DNA from: Paramacrobiotus metropolitanus
Taxonomy: Eukaryota; Tardigrada; Eutardigrada; Parachela; Macrobiotidae
Assembly (NCBI RefSeq): GCF_019649055.1
Contig: NW_026570288.1
Span: forward strand, 731,614-795,613
Reading direction: 5' to 3'
Length of the DNA: 64,000 bases
Numbering within the stretch: position 1 is the first letter of the stretch; every line of letters starts with the position of its first letter. The notes below the pieces were generated by a model. That model ran no database searches, was not told the DNA's origin, and was given only the letters and a program-made list of their open reading frames with translations. Positions 26,301 to 34,439 of the stretch are shown piece by piece. A program made the translations under genes and the position numbers.

Positions 26301-27770
26301 CGGAGTCGCACTCGCTGACGTACGCCGTATCGGCCTCGACTTCGGCTCGGCTACGCCTTTCCACGCCTACGGCTTTACGTCTCGGCCGATAGCGTTCGTT
26401 CGCTCGTGGGCGGATGTTCCCAGTGCCGCAGATAGGCATTTTCCATGTTACGGCTGATTCAGCCGCTCAATCCTGTTTAGTCTCGATTCTGTTCTTGCAC
26501 GAGCAACACCTCGCCATAGGCGTCTATGCTTTATCGTTCACACAATAACGCCTCATCACTCACTCTCGTGAGCCCTCTGTGCTGTGCTGCTGATATTACG
26601 ATTATTACCACACGAATATAACCAGTCAGAATTTCTCCCTACTTTTTACTTACTTTTACTGTTATTTTAAAAATCTTACAGTTACAGTTACTTCAGGTCG
26701 AAAATGTTACTGGTTACTGATCGCATAATATTAGGCTACTTTTTACTGTGTAACTTTCCCTTACTTACTGTCTACTCAGTAACCCGTCACTGAAAAACAC
26801 CATCAAGATTACGACAGATCAACCTTTGGAGAGCAACTTTAAAAAAACCCACACAATCACCACTGAGTATCTGCAAATCAAGTTTTTGTATGCGCTCAAA
26901 ATTGGCATTTAAACGCATGGGCAACCTCCCTTCTTCGATCTTCTTCTTCGCTGTGGCTTCGATTCTCTTTGGCTTCCGGAGACTATACCGCGCTGTGATA
27001 TCCGTGAAGTCAGTCATGTCGAGTTGTCGACCAAGTACTAAGGCGGACGGTACGCTTCGTGGTTGTAGAATTACACTCAACTACGAAATACCATAACTGA
27101 TGATTCTCGCCAGGATGGCGCCCTGTGGCGGTTGGAAGCCGTGCGACTCAGGTGCGACGGGAAGTCGTCGTAGGCCCATATGAACTAGTGCTTATCCCGG
27201 CACTTTTTGAACAGCGTGCGTTCGCAAAATGTACTGCTTGTTAACTGGGCAGATACATGAAAATTTACAGAAAACCATCCTCTGCAAACGAGAAAAAAAT
27301 GTATGATAAAAATGCTTACAGTATTCTTAAATCAAGCGGTAGCTCTATTCCACGGTACTACTCTTCCGCCTTAAATTTTAGCACGTAACCAGAAACACAG
27401 CGCATGCGTAGTTCTCCTGTTGGCGCACTGTAAAATCCGTTTGTTAGTGACGTCAAAATAACACACTGCCAGTGTGCAGTCCTGTCGAGAATCACGAATA
27501 TTGCGGCAAAATAGAAAAAAGCTATTCCAACGCATACTGGGGCAAAATAGCAGCAGGCTATTTAGCCCCTCACATTGGGGTAAAATAGCTGAAGGCTATT
27601 TTAACGCAGTGTGGGGCAAAATAGCAAAAGGCTATTTTGCCACACTGCAGAATACTGGGGTAAAATAGCCATAGCCCATTTTTATCCATTTAGATCCGAT
27701 CCATCTGGACGGCGTGCGACGCTGGTATCAGCTGTGCGAGCGACGTGCCATGGAAACCGAAGAAATGTAG
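2340..27770 (+). CDS. Fife: Fife-like (Piccolo/RIM-related) presynaptic active-zone scaffold protein
   Basis: Exons joined by phase: 2340-2371, 2895-3187, 3998-4244, 9918-10302, 11021-11329, 11388-11879, 11900-12368, 13222-13656, 14444-14754, 16381-16807, 17538-18351, 19109-19298, 19367-19555, 19619-19785, 20601-20770, 20843-21024, 27694-27770 (TAG). The product is about 1,730 residues: MFGRFVNFLN start, Gly/Pro-rich head, an acidic-basic helix (LTEEEKRQIAAVMQRAN) as in RIM/rabphilin N-termini, a double-C4 zinc finger, long proline-rich linkers, a coiled coil (LQDIVNKLQQINREIADTK), PDZ, and one C2. This order is that of insect Fife and vertebrate Piccolo/RIM, which organise vesicle release sites and calcium channels. 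Two places need a one-base correction or a tiny intron (11880-11899 and about 17770). The protein ends 25 residues into the last exon, so there is no second C2 (C2B). The last intron carries a 6.56-kb insertion. RIM proper is the main alternative, but the PDZ and C2 read more like Piccolo/Fife. Confidence 0.85.
2560..2915 (+). repeat. Degenerate tandem copies of the exon 2 splice-acceptor region
   Basis: T-rich tract plus a GTCGCCGAGAACCCGG-like core occurs three times: about 2634 (gtcggcgacaacccgg), about 2805 (gctgccgagaatcctg) and at the real exon 2 start (2895). Between them are AAAAAGCG/TTTTTTGG-type repeats. Confidence 0.5.
3998..4244 (+). other. Fife: Fife-like exon 3: N-terminal Rab-effector-type helix
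   Basis: Acceptor atccgcag, donor TTTAG/gtaatt. It encodes SGNANVSNAS, then an Ala/Pro linker, then MSGLTEEEKRQIAAVM followed by an Ala/Asp stretch. The LTxEE(K/R)xxIxxV pattern is the helix that opens Rab-binding regions in RIM and rabphilin and precedes their zinc finger; here the zinc finger follows two exons later. Phases 1 in and 2 out match the neighbours. Confidence 0.65.
4245..4510 (+). repeat. Tandem copies of the exon 3 splice-donor region
   Basis: The sequence GTAATTAACCGGCAAAAA..CACTGGTTCGAAAA at the exon 3 donor (4245) is repeated at 4341 (gtaattaaccggcag) and, more diverged, at 4473 (gcgaattaaccggc). Unit length is about 95-130 bp. Confidence 0.6.
4511..9176. other. Fife-like intron 3, AT-rich, no gene seen
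   Basis: Mostly AT-rich. Minus-strand ORF 5946-6359 and others of 60-90 codons lack any motif, splice context or codon pattern like the flanking exons. A single TGACGTCA lies at 8159-8166. I see no RNA gene. Confidence 0.4.
9177..9772. mobile_element. Non-autonomous DNA element (596 bp) with 9-bp target duplication
   Basis: The ends are inverted: left CTATAGGCACCCCTTTCACC with a second ctataggcaccccc 30 bp on, right the mirrored ggggtgcctatag..gggggtgcctatag. It is flanked by TATAATTAA at 9168-9176 and 9773-9781. There is no coding capacity. A 9-bp duplication is typical of Mutator-like and some other cut-and-paste families. It lies in Fife-like intron 3. Confidence 0.7.
10303..11020. other. 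Fife-like intron 4, nothing recognised
   Basis: AT-rich; the ORF 10721-10924 has no features of a gene. Confidence 0.4.
11021..11879 (+). other. Fife: Fife-like zinc-finger exons
   Basis: Exon 11021-11329 and exon 11388-11879 together encode CPICQE..CARC..CSKCGK..CAQCA: four CxxC pairs spaced as in the Piccolo/Bassoon/RIM double zinc finger. The intron 11330-11387 (58 bp) falls inside the finger after KDSQNK. Upstream of it is a Ser-rich basic segment (DIKTRAFRQDRQDR); downstream an acidic, proline-rich linker. These fingers bind presynaptic partners such as Rab-linked or PRA1-type proteins in vertebrates; the partner here is unknown. Confidence 0.8.
11880..11899 (+). other. Fife: 20-nt GT..AG segment or one-base frameshift in the Fife-like coding region
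   Basis: The frame from 11388 stops at TGA 11889, but an open, Fife-like frame resumes directly. Removing gtgacctcctgacctttcag restores the frame exactly (..LHQEP/DDSFWQRTN..). A single missing base upstream, for example in the GGGG run near 11852, would also do it. Confidence 0.5.
12369..13221. other. Fife-like intron, possible old Tc1-type fragment
   Basis: Holds an ORF (12568-12945) whose end reads MAKTKEVDSRKRDR, faintly like a Tc1 transposase start. Otherwise nothing. Confidence 0.2.
14755..16380. other. Fife-like intron, nothing recognised
   Basis: AT-rich intron between donor CACAAG/gtgcgt and acceptor gtttaag. No ORF with support and no repeat seen. Confidence 0.4.
17538..18351 (+). 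other. Fife: Fife-like exon 11 with internal frameshift
   Basis: Acceptor attttcag, donor GGACAG/gtgggt. The first part encodes a coiled coil (LQDIVNKLQQINREIADTK) and a Pro/Tyr-rich stretch; the second part (from about 17773) an Arg/Asp/Tyr/Pro-rich region (MWEDDFFRMDNDYDYRMYPP) and an acidic tail. The two parts are in different frames. One extra C in the run at 17766-17772 would join them (YPPPDEPPFLRDSN). No GT-AG intron fits. Confidence 0.65.
18352..19108. other. Fife-like intron, nothing recognised beyond a short duplication
   Basis: A 19-bp motif (gaccttgcgtatactctgt) is duplicated at 18629-18668. Otherwise AT-rich intron. Confidence 0.4.
19109..19555 (+). other. Fife: Fife-like PDZ domain exons
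   Basis: Exons 19109-19298 and 19367-19555 (68-bp intron). The peptide runs from KRILLTRDPKDRS through GNGLGVRIAGG (carboxylate-binding GLGV loop), AAFISKIYDNG, GDQVLEWNGVPL and YEEVQEILEKS to VEILLRSD, then a charged helix. This is a complete PDZ fold of the Piccolo/RIM class, which binds C-terminal peptides of presynaptic proteins such as ELKS/CAST. Confidence 0.85.
19619..19785 (+). other. Fife: Fife-like PDZ-C2 linker exon, source of the linker in the duplicated units
   Basis: Encodes LFGQQRGGRAEKVEEDEVYV then PKNQLAPPSPSGILARKK, phase 1 in and phase 0 out. Related linkers (YVP..LAPP..SG..ARKK) recur at 39380-39525, 50855-50915 and 56540-56649 next to the duplicated C2 cassettes. Confidence 0.75.
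19786..20600. other. Fife-like intron before the C2 exons
   Basis: Introns upstream of the duplicated C2 exons (32456-32864, 35802-36542, 39526-39825, 56650-57005) keep resembling stretches, such as the gtgaccttga/attgccacc and cggatcggagc/cagaattgccgg blocks. This shows the duplicated block includes this intron. Confidence 0.5.
21118..21260 (+). repeat. Left inverted end of the foldback element
   Basis: Alternating gctattttgcccc and ggggcaaaatagc units, each able to form hairpins. It matches the reverse complement of 27530-27671. Confidence 0.7.
21391..21436. repeat. Inverted repeat GACCAAAACGTCC
   Basis: Arms 21391-21403 and 21424-21436 (13 bp, perfect), surrounded by further cgtccgg/ccggacg pieces up to about 21480. 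Confidence 0.6.
22036..22146 (+). repeat. Direct repeat, 56-bp period, two copies
   Basis: The segment starting cgagaatggtcagtggtgca occurs at 22036 and 22092, nearly identical, just upstream of the mariner remnant. Confidence 0.7.
22215..22783 (+). pseudogene. Mariner-type transposase, truncated, with in-frame stop
   Basis: The frame from ATG 22215 begins MPLTKEHIRTVI (mariner start). It has a TAA at 22353 where the first helix-turn-helix ends (..QTVRTW stop RKFRNG), then GRRLGRPRTAV (the linker hook), a second helix-turn-helix, and ILTGDETWIYHWDP, the segment with the first catalytic Asp. After REWTERGKKGPVRP the frame runs into the minisatellite, so the rest of the catalytic core is missing. 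A single class II cut-and-paste enzyme, clearly dead. Flanking inverted ends of its own were not found. Confidence 0.8.
22784..24886 (+). repeat. 15-bp minisatellite (CCGTTCCCGGCTGTG) with mariner inserts
   Basis: About 140 units of CCGTTCCCGGCTGTG, with 14-bp (CCGTTCCGGCTGTG) and T-for-C variants. Two copies of a roughly 70-bp mariner segment (cattgggatccacttacgaa.. to ..ggtacgcc) interrupt it at about 23751-23822 and 24140-24205; the original is at 22710-22782. The array is therefore a higher-order repeat of mariner piece plus minisatellite. Because 15 is divisible by 3 and the unit has no stop, all plus-strand frames and several minus-strand frames stay open (AVPFP-type peptides). These ORFs are not taken as genes. 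Confidence 0.9.
24887..27500. other. Interior of the foldback element, no gene seen
   Basis: GC-richer than the flanks, with local duplications (aattggccacctgaa twice near 24955; gtcgacag twice near 25155). No ORF above 100 codons and no recognised protein motif. Probably repeat-derived filler. Confidence 0.4.
27530..27671 (-). repeat. Right inverted end of the foldback element
   Basis: Mirror of 21118-21260; ends CTGGGGTAAAATAGCCA at 27671, a few bases before the flanking repeat CATTTTTATC. Confidence 0.7.
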
Positions 27771-28341
27771 CATTTTCTTCACATTACCACAACGGTGCAG
27801 TTTAAGAGTTGTTTTTACTGGTTTGTAAGAAAAGTGCTTGTAATTCCACTTCTTATCGTTATTGCATATTGTATGTGTTTCCGATGCTCACTCACGTTTT
27901 GGATAGTGTCCTAATTGTTTGTACGTTTTTAAATTAATTTAATTACCCTTAATGTTGGTTTTTGTGCCGGGATTTTTAAATGTGTCGGGTTTCTACATTT
28001 GTACTGCTGGAAAAGATTTGTGAGGTTTGTGTTAAAAATAGTGTTGTCTGCGCATGGTGCCGGTATGCATCTTCCGTCGACCGTAATTTTATTTGCGACA
28101 GCGCTTGCCAGAAACGAGCAATTAGTGCTAAAAAGGCTTCCACGAGTAATTATTAAATTTATGAGACGCTAAAATGTTTACGCGTTGAATTACACAAGGG
28201 AAAAGCCGTTTGCTCCTTTATTGGTGGTATGGGATGCTCTCGAGCGCTCGGCCTTTCTACTAATTCTCCCTCGCTATGCTCGGTCGACAGTAAACATGGT
28301 GCTGTAATTTGTACAACATCTGCTACGATTGCTAGGTTCTT
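27771..28341 (+). other. 3' flank of the Fife-like gene, repeated after the array units
   Basis: The segment tggtttgtaagaaaagtgct..cacttc.t.tcgttatt..cccgat.ctcacg follows this C2 and recurs at 33490, 37150, 51717 and, without a C2, at 60590. It marks the right side of the duplicated block. The convergent kinase gene ends at 28342. Confidence 0.6.
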
Positions 28342-30471
28342 TTAAATGCCAGAATCTGATGACGGCCACTCGATGGATAAGCTGATTGCGGAATAACCCT
28401 TCTGACTGACACTTACATCTTGATCATCCACAGTCTGGTACACTACAGGCTTCCACTTGTCCTTTTGAGGATGGTAAACACGGACAGTCTGTGACCGGGA
28501 TCCCGGTTTCGTTTGCTCGTTGTCGAGCAAATAGATTCGATTGTTTAGCACGAAAAGGCATGGATTCCGACGTTCTCTAGGAAAGGAACATAACTTCTCA
28601 ATGGTCTGTTTCTGCACATCAATGCAGTGACAGGAGGTCCAAGGCTTGAAGGGCGATGTACTGGCACCTAGCATATATACTGTCTCGCTTAGAACCGCTG
28701 CATCAAAATCATCTTTTATTGTCTCCCCTTTCGGGGATTTCGAAAACACGCTCCATTCACCCGTTTCCGTGTTAAGACAAATTACGATCCACATCGTCGC
28801 CATCGTTTTTGGCGCATCGTCGCTGCGGCTGCTCTCTGTCACAGTTCCCAGAAAAACGATATGCAAGCCAGATCGTACACCACGAACTATTCGGCGACCT
28901 CTGAAAAATAACCGACAACAGTTAGCAAGAAGTCTGTAATAACGACCTTCGTTGGACGTTGGGATTAAACAAACTGGCGACTTACAAAGGATTGCGGTCC
29001 TCGTACGGAATTCTGGGTCTACCCAGTGGTAGGACCGTTCCGCTGTCAAAATCCATTACATTAAACGCATCCTCTTTCTCGTTTAAAAAATAGATCTTCC
29101 TTCCGAATGCTACGGGGAAGTGCATTGGGGTGGTCTTATCGGCAGTGATGATAGGAAGACATGTGTTTGTGATTAAATTCCAGGCAACGGTTTCAAATTC
29201 TGTACCCTTTGGGTCGCGCACCTGGCAGACGATATCGTTGTCGACCGCTGTAAAAAACCCCGAAAACCGTTTCCTCTGAAGCTCCTCAGGTAGCAAGATC
29301 TGGCGGATCACCTTATCATCCGGGTCGACTACACGCGCGAAAATTCTTGAAGGTTTCTGAATGTTTGGCTCGAGGTCACAGAGAACCACCGCGATCTGTT
29401 TAACCGGCGAGGTCCGGCTTGGTAATGGAATATTTGAATTACGAAGCTGCTCAAGCAGTGTGCGCAGTTGACTAGCGGACAATCTACTTTCACTGCCGGT
29501 TTGCAAGCACCCACGAATACAGCCAGTCAGTCCCTGTGGAGCGGAATCAGGCACAACTGGCACGTAACCGGCATGCATGATCAGTGTAACGAATTCCGCG
29601 TCGGAGATTGTCCCAGCATTGGCTCGCTGGCCTTTCGAATTTTCCACCCAGTTTTCTCGGTTTTTTGAAATGCACTTGGCAAGTTCCAGCATTACACAAC
29701 CCAAGCTCCAAATATCAGTTTTTCTCCCCAAAATCTCCGGTTTATAAATTTCGCCATTCATTGTGGCAAATTTTCTCAGCATCTCCGGTGACATGTACCT
29801 CGCAGTTCCGCGTAAATGGGTGATATCACGCGAGCACGTGATGTCTTGCTGCATCTGAACGCGATCGTCTAGATCGCCGATTAGCAACCGCTTTTGATCG
29901 AAATCCAGGTTTTTTACCATTATGTTCGCCGGTTTAATATCGCCGTGTATGATGTTGTTCTGATGCAGGTATTCTGTTCCTTCTGCAAGTTCCCTGGAAT
30001 AACGAACCACTGTTGCCTCGTTCAGCAAATCCTCGATTTCTCGCAATTTATGCAGTAAAAAAGCCAGATCACCTAAAAACGTTCATGAGACCAAACCTCC
30101 GCTGGAGTCTACCCGTAAATTTGTTCAGTTTTTAACTTACTGTCATACAAATCCATCATTAATTCAATGGTAGCTCCTGAATTTGTCGTTGTAATCGAAA
30201 CCTTGTGGTATACAACGACATGCTTATGTCGGAGTGCAATCAGCGACCTTAATCTATCTCGCGCTCGGCCATAAAGTTCCGGATTTGATAAAACTCCCGT
30301 TTGCTTCTTCAGGTGAATGACTTTTACAGCGACGATATCCTTTCCGTTATATTCATTCCGATCCGTAACTGTTGCTTTATAGACACAGCCGAATGAGCCT
30401 CCGCCAATGTAGTCATCGGTGTGCAATGCGGAACCGTACTGGTAGAGGCAGTTACTGCCACATGTCTCCAT
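28342..30471 (-). CDS. Protein kinase fused to a kelch-like beta-propeller half
   Basis: Three minus-strand exons join exactly: 30471-30141, 30072-28986 and 28900-28342 (1,977 nt, 658 codons plus stop), with short introns of 68 and 85 bp. Residues 1-300: kinase with IGGGSFGCVYKA (glycine loop), VAVKVIHLKK (Lys of subdomain II), HGDIKPANIMV (catalytic Asp, HGD instead of HRD), GDLDD where DFG is usual, GTARYMSPEML and KTDIWSLGCVMLELA. The rest has kelch-like strands: ..VYMLGASTSPFKPWTSC.., ..NRIYLLDNEQ.., RVYHPQKDKWKPV. Lys, catalytic Asp and the metal Asp are kept, so activity is possible, but the DLD is odd. Substrate unknown. A broken copy of its C-terminal part lies at 33908-34318, so the gene took part in the segmental duplication. 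No known symbol recognised. Confidence 0.75.
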
Positions 30472-30869
30472 TTTTTCCGAATTAAAAAGACTTTATTATC
30501 TAACCCCAAGAAACCGTCGTTAATCGGAAATAATTAAACACTTGTTTACACAAATCCTGCTTGTTGGCAGGCTTGACAGGTTTTGTTGGCAGGTTTGCGA
30601 TCAGCATTGCAGTAACTGACCGACGAGGATTTCTAACCAAGAAAACAGCCAGATAAGATTGCATAATTATATTTATCTGTGTAAGTTCATGATTACACTG
30701 GTTAAACTGATTAACATAGGTGCGGTATTCAAAATTTGCTTAAAGTAGCAGAAGCACCGATTATCGACCGAGCATTTAATATGCTGCTGTTTCCTGTCAT
30801 CAACATTAACCGTTCTAACACCAGTGGGCCGTTTTAGGATAAAATAAATTTTAGATCAGACATTTTAGA
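30472..30869. other. Divergent intergenic region between the kinase-kelch gene and array unit 1
   Basis: About 400 bp between divergent genes; probably holds both promoters. Short direct repeat ttggcaggcttgacaggttt / ttggcaggtttgcg near 30564. Confidence 0.4.
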
Positions 30870-31465
30870 AAAAAGTGTTATAAAAGTGTACTGCTTAGTC
30901 AAACCTTGACGTTTGACAACAGAATTTGTAGCTTCGCGTTTTCGGTCTGAATTCAAACCAAAATTGCCCGGTGGCCATGGCTGGGCTTAGTGGGCTGGGA
31001 GGAACATTTTGTCCGCATTATGGCTGCTTCGGCCGTAATTGTCAGTATACACGCTACACGTTTATAAGAAAAGGAACGATAAATATCTCCAAGGGATGCG
31101 GGGGTAAGAACGTTCATGGGAAGTACGTAAGCGCTTCGGCGGCAGAATACATATGAGCGTGGCAGTAATGTGTTGCAGAAGCCATGCCGATACTGCTGCT
31201 GCATCAACAGCGTTGCCGGCATCGATTAGCAGCATACCGTTTACCCATTCCCACCACGATTGTGGGATTAATTCCTTCCACGCAGAAATCACATGCCCTA
31301 CGCTGAACGTGGACGTGGTCTTTCCTGTTTCAAAATATTCCTTTACATACACATTAACGCTTTATCTCATTGTCGGACTGGTGACCTTCGCTATACCCGC
31401 AGCAAGCTCTCGTGGAGTGCGGTCGAGAAGAATAATCGTTGAAAGTTGCCAAATAAAAAGTAAGT
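30870..31465 (+). promoter_or_regulatory. Array 5' module A (promoter plus candidate first exon)
   Basis: Contains TATAAAAG at 30879-30886, a gccatgg..gggc block at 30970, a repeat-typical ..acagcgttgccggcatcgat.. block and a candidate exon 31403-31459 (acceptor acccgcag/CAAGC, donor /gtaagt). The same blocks occur at 34450, 37500, 44530, 47150, 55210 and 62820. In modules A, B and F the bases before the acceptor could also encode a hydrophobic segment (..VTFAIPAASSRGV), but no ATG is shared, so the exon is more likely 5' UTR. Confidence 0.5.
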
Positions 31466-31469
31466 GAGG

Positions 31470-32298
31470 CGAAAGTGCATGGCGTACTGTTGAATTAAGC
31501 GGACCGTATCGGGCTTAATTGCGCGTAGTTGAGGCCCACCCTAGAGGAGGGGCGGTCACCCCCGTCGTTTTTCGTTTTTGACCGCCCAGGGGGGAGCAGA
31601 TTCAAAGTTTAGCGTCCTCCTCAGTATTCGCTTTTTGGCCAACTCTCTTGCCACTTCCTGCCAAACGAAAGGATTCGACACCTCCCGAGGGTGTGTCGCT
31701 CTTCCTCTCCATTTTCTCTTGTAACTTCTGTCTTCTGCAAAATTTAAGGAGCAGAGAGAGATCTAAGCCTTTGGAATTTGAATGTCTTTTTTTTGGAAAG
31801 AGAGATTTGGAAATGTCTTTTTTTCGGAAATCATTCGCAGCGCACTGCGTAGCGCGCACTTACTGCGTCGCGCACTAAACTTTAGCATATATGGCCAGTT
31901 AACTAAGTTAGTAAGCTAAGTAGAAGAACCGAATTTCGAAGTAGGTTGGCTAAGAACTATACTTCCACTACAGTTCCTGATACAGATATGTAGCCCATGT
32001 TGTATACAGTATACTTGTATATTAATTCGCGACTAGCATACAGACAATAGTGTTTTCTTTGACTATAGGAAACGATCAGCTAGCCAATGTATTATGTAAG
32101 TGGAAAGCCGTACTCGTAGTACTTGCCTAGAGTAATTACATAGTGCGTGATCGACGGGAAGGTGTATTTTCCTGAACATACTGAACCTTCGCTTCGGTCG
32201 ATAAAAAAGGATTGTGTTACAACATATATTTTTGCCTAGCACTAAATTTGCTGCGCTAATGATTTATTATGCAAAGTATTTACAGTATTATATTACAG
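31470..32298. other. Unit 1 intron region
   Basis: Between the candidate first exon and the transmembrane exon. Holds an inverted GC-rich pair (accgcccaggggggag and ggaggggcggtcaccc) around 31545-31600 and the repeated word gcgcac around 31840. No gene seen. Confidence 0.4.
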
Positions 32299-32302
32299 TA
32301 TT

Positions 32303-33416
32303 ATGAACTCCAAAATCGTCCTGGGTCTCACCTTCCTGGCGGTCACGTACTGCTGCTTCCGGCGTTGGTGGAAGCGCCGCGGTGAGGACAAGAACGCTGG
32401 GAAACGACTCAAAGGCGAGGTCGATCAAGAATTAGGCAAAACAACAAAGGAAAAGGCACGTACAGCGTCAGAGTAAATAATATAATTATTATGTGTCGTG
32501 TACAGACTCTGTACCAATGTTGTAAGCTAACGGAACAGACACGACGTACGCCATACCACGTGCATACAGGCATTCTGCGCCTGTCGCGTTTAGCCGTTAA
32601 CGAAACATGGTGACCTTAATATTGCCACCATTGTCTCTGTGATAGCATTTACCGGAACGAAAATTGTCGGATCGGAGCACAGGCTCAGTTTACTAGACGT
32701 TTAGCTCTTTCCGTATCAGCGTATGATCGGAAAATAAAGCCAAGGAAAAACAGCATAGCCTACTCATGGTGACGTCGTGAGAATAGGCTGTCACAACATG
32801 GTCAGAAATTAGATGTCATAACTTTGAATTAGCATTGACATAAAACTTTTTGTCGCGTTTTCAGTCGACCACATCCAGCGGGCATAACTCGGTTACCGGA
32901 GATATTCTTCTTCGCATGACGTACGAAGACTGCACTTTAACGCTGCAAGTGATAAAAGAGCGCAATCTGAAAGCGGCCCATGACGCTGGGTACTCCGATC
33001 CCTTCTGCAAGATTCACGTGGTGCCTGGACGAGCGTAAGTAGTCTTTAGCCAGAATCACGCTTCCTCATTATCATATGCTAAGCGGATATTCGCTTGAAA
33101 TTATAGGGAATACAAATATAGCACGCGGCACATACAGCAGAATCTGAATCCCGAATGGAAGGAGACCTTCACCTTCCAGGGCATCGATCTCAACGAGATC
33201 CACCGTAAGAAAATCGAAATCACCGTGTTGGATTGGGATCGGCTGTCGGATGATTTCTTAGGCGAGGTCGTAGTGGATCTCACCGGTACACAGAACTGTT
33301 CATCCAAATGACGAACATAGCAGGTATAAATACGATTTTTAATCTTGTTAGATCCGATTCACCTGGATGGCATCCGGCGCTGGTATCAGCTGTGTGAGCA
33401 ACGTAACTTGCCATGA
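32303..33416 (+). CDS. Array unit 1: membrane-anchored single-C2 protein (synaptotagmin-like head, Fife-like C2)
   Basis: Exons: 32303-32455 from ATG (the exon may start at 32299), 32865-33034, 33107-33285, 33352-33416 (TGA). The head is MNSKIVLGLTFLAVTYCC (membrane segment), FRRWWKRR, then KRLKGEVDQELGKTTKEK, resembling the synaptotagmin-1 juxtamembrane region. The C2 reads HNSVTGDILLRMTYE, GYSDPF, NPEWKETFTF, LDWDRLSDDFLGEV and LDGIRRWYQL. The first loop-1 Asp is replaced (HDAGYSD) and one residue is lost in loop 3. The first donor is GC (AAAAG/gcacgt) rather than GT. All joins keep frame. Predicted role: a vesicle or plasma-membrane protein with weakened calcium binding; inference only. 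It may also have an upstream non-coding exon at 31403-31459. Confidence 0.6.
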
Positions 33417-33907
33417 AAACCGATGAAATGTAGCTTTCTCTTCATATCACCACAGCGGTGTACAAAGCAATAGTTTAACAGCTGTTTTACTGGTTTGTAA
33501 GAAAAGTGCTTGTAATTCCACTTCCTGTCGTTATTATATACTGTATGTGCTCCCGATACTCACGTATTTTTTGAATTATTGGTAGTTTCCAAATTTTGTG
33601 TACCTTTGTAATTTGGTTTGTTGATTTTTGTGAAGGGATTTTGGAATGTGTCAGGTTTCTACATTTGTACTGATGAAAACGGGTTTTGAGGTCTTGTGTG
33701 ATCAAAACTCGTGTTCTGTCTACGCACTGCCGGTACGCAGTGTCTATTTACTCCTCTGTTTACTGGAATTTTACCTGGAAAATGTTTACTAGTTCGCGGT
33801 TGCGATATCACTTGTTTAGTGGGATACAAAACCGCAACGGTCAACGTTGCGCTCGGTCAACAATAAACAGCGGTATTGTGCGAAATTCGCGACTCTTAAC
33901 AGGTTGA
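33417..33907 (+). other. 3' flank of unit 1
   Basis: Copy of the Fife-like 3' flank (27771 onward), no gene. Confidence 0.5.
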
Positions 33908-34318
33908 TTAAATTCCGGCAGCTGGCGATGGCCACTCGATGGATAAGCAAGTTACCGACAGACCATTATGGTTAACACTTTCATCTTGACCATTCACGTT
34001 CTGGTACACAACAAGCTTCCACTTGTATTTTTGGGGATTTTGTTCACGGATAGTTTGTGACCGGGATCCCGGTTCCATTTGCTCGCCAACGAGCAAAGGA
34101 TTCGATTTTTCAGCACGAAAACACATGGATTTCGAACAACTCGAGGCAAGGAAATAATTCCTCGATGTTTTGTTTCGGCACATTATGCAGTGACAGGAGG
34201 TCGAAGGCATGAAGGGTGATGTACTGGCACAGCATATAATTATACTTCTACTTCTAAACCGCTGCCGCTGCTTTAAAATCATCTCTAACTGTTTCCCTTC
34301 CCGGTGTTTTGAAAACAC
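33908..34318 (-). pseudogene. Broken copy of the kinase-kelch C-terminal part
   Basis: The minus-strand reading (..STSPFMPSTSCHC.., PGSRSQTIREQNPQKYKW, SVTCLSIEWPS) is a diverged copy of the last exon of the gene at 28342-30471 (STSPFKPWTSCHC, PGSRSQTVRVYHPQKDKW, SAISLSIEWPS). The kinase exons and a start are missing, and the order relative to the C2 3' flank and the next 5' module is the same as around the full gene. It is a by-product of the segmental duplication. Confidence 0.75.
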
Positions 34319-34439
34319 GCGCCAGCACTAGTCTGGATTTTCTAGGACCAATAGGATTCTACTGCAGAGACCAGAGATACTGAAAAAAAATTGTGTATTG
34401 AATGCTTAGTAGTAAACGTGTGACGTTTCTCTTTTCTTT

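Larger units (their letters stand above)
21114..27676. mobile_element. Foldback-type composite element, 6.56 kb, inside the last Fife-like intron
   Basis: Both ends carry inverted arrays of a CAAAATAG/CTATTTTG hairpin repeat. Perfectly mirrored blocks include TGGCTATTTTACCCCAG (21118-21134 against 27655-27671) and a 21-bp block at 21195-21215 against 27605-27625. The insertion is flanked by CATTTTTATC at 21104-21113 and 27677-27686. Deleting the element and one repeat restores a short intron ending tttatccatttag before exon 3 of the C2. Long inverted ends built from subrepeats with 9-10-bp duplications are the hallmark of Foldback elements. The inside holds the mariner remnant, a minisatellite and other repeats. 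Confidence 0.7.
20601..27770 (+). other. Fife: Fife-like C2 domain, three exons split by the insertion
   Basis: Exons 20601-20770 (phase 0 to 2), 20843-21024 (2 to 1) and 27694-27770 (stop TAG). Features: HPVSGDILLRMTYE (Piccolo C2A-like start), loop 1 DKTGFSDPY with the D-x5-D calcium ligands, NPEWKETFTF, loop 3 WDWDRLSADDFLGEV with D-x-D-x5-D, and the end LDGVRRWYQL. All five calcium-binding aspartates expected for a type I C2 appear present. The third exon is found only after the 6.56-kb insertion; the empty-site intron would be about 100 bp, as in the copies. Confidence 0.85.

Noticed and set aside
31153-31467. 104-codon ORF with hydrophobic end (..VTFAIPAASSRGV)
   Set aside because: A signal peptide was considered, but modules B, C, E and G break the frame or lack an ATG while the splice acceptor inside stays conserved, so a 5' UTR exon fits better.
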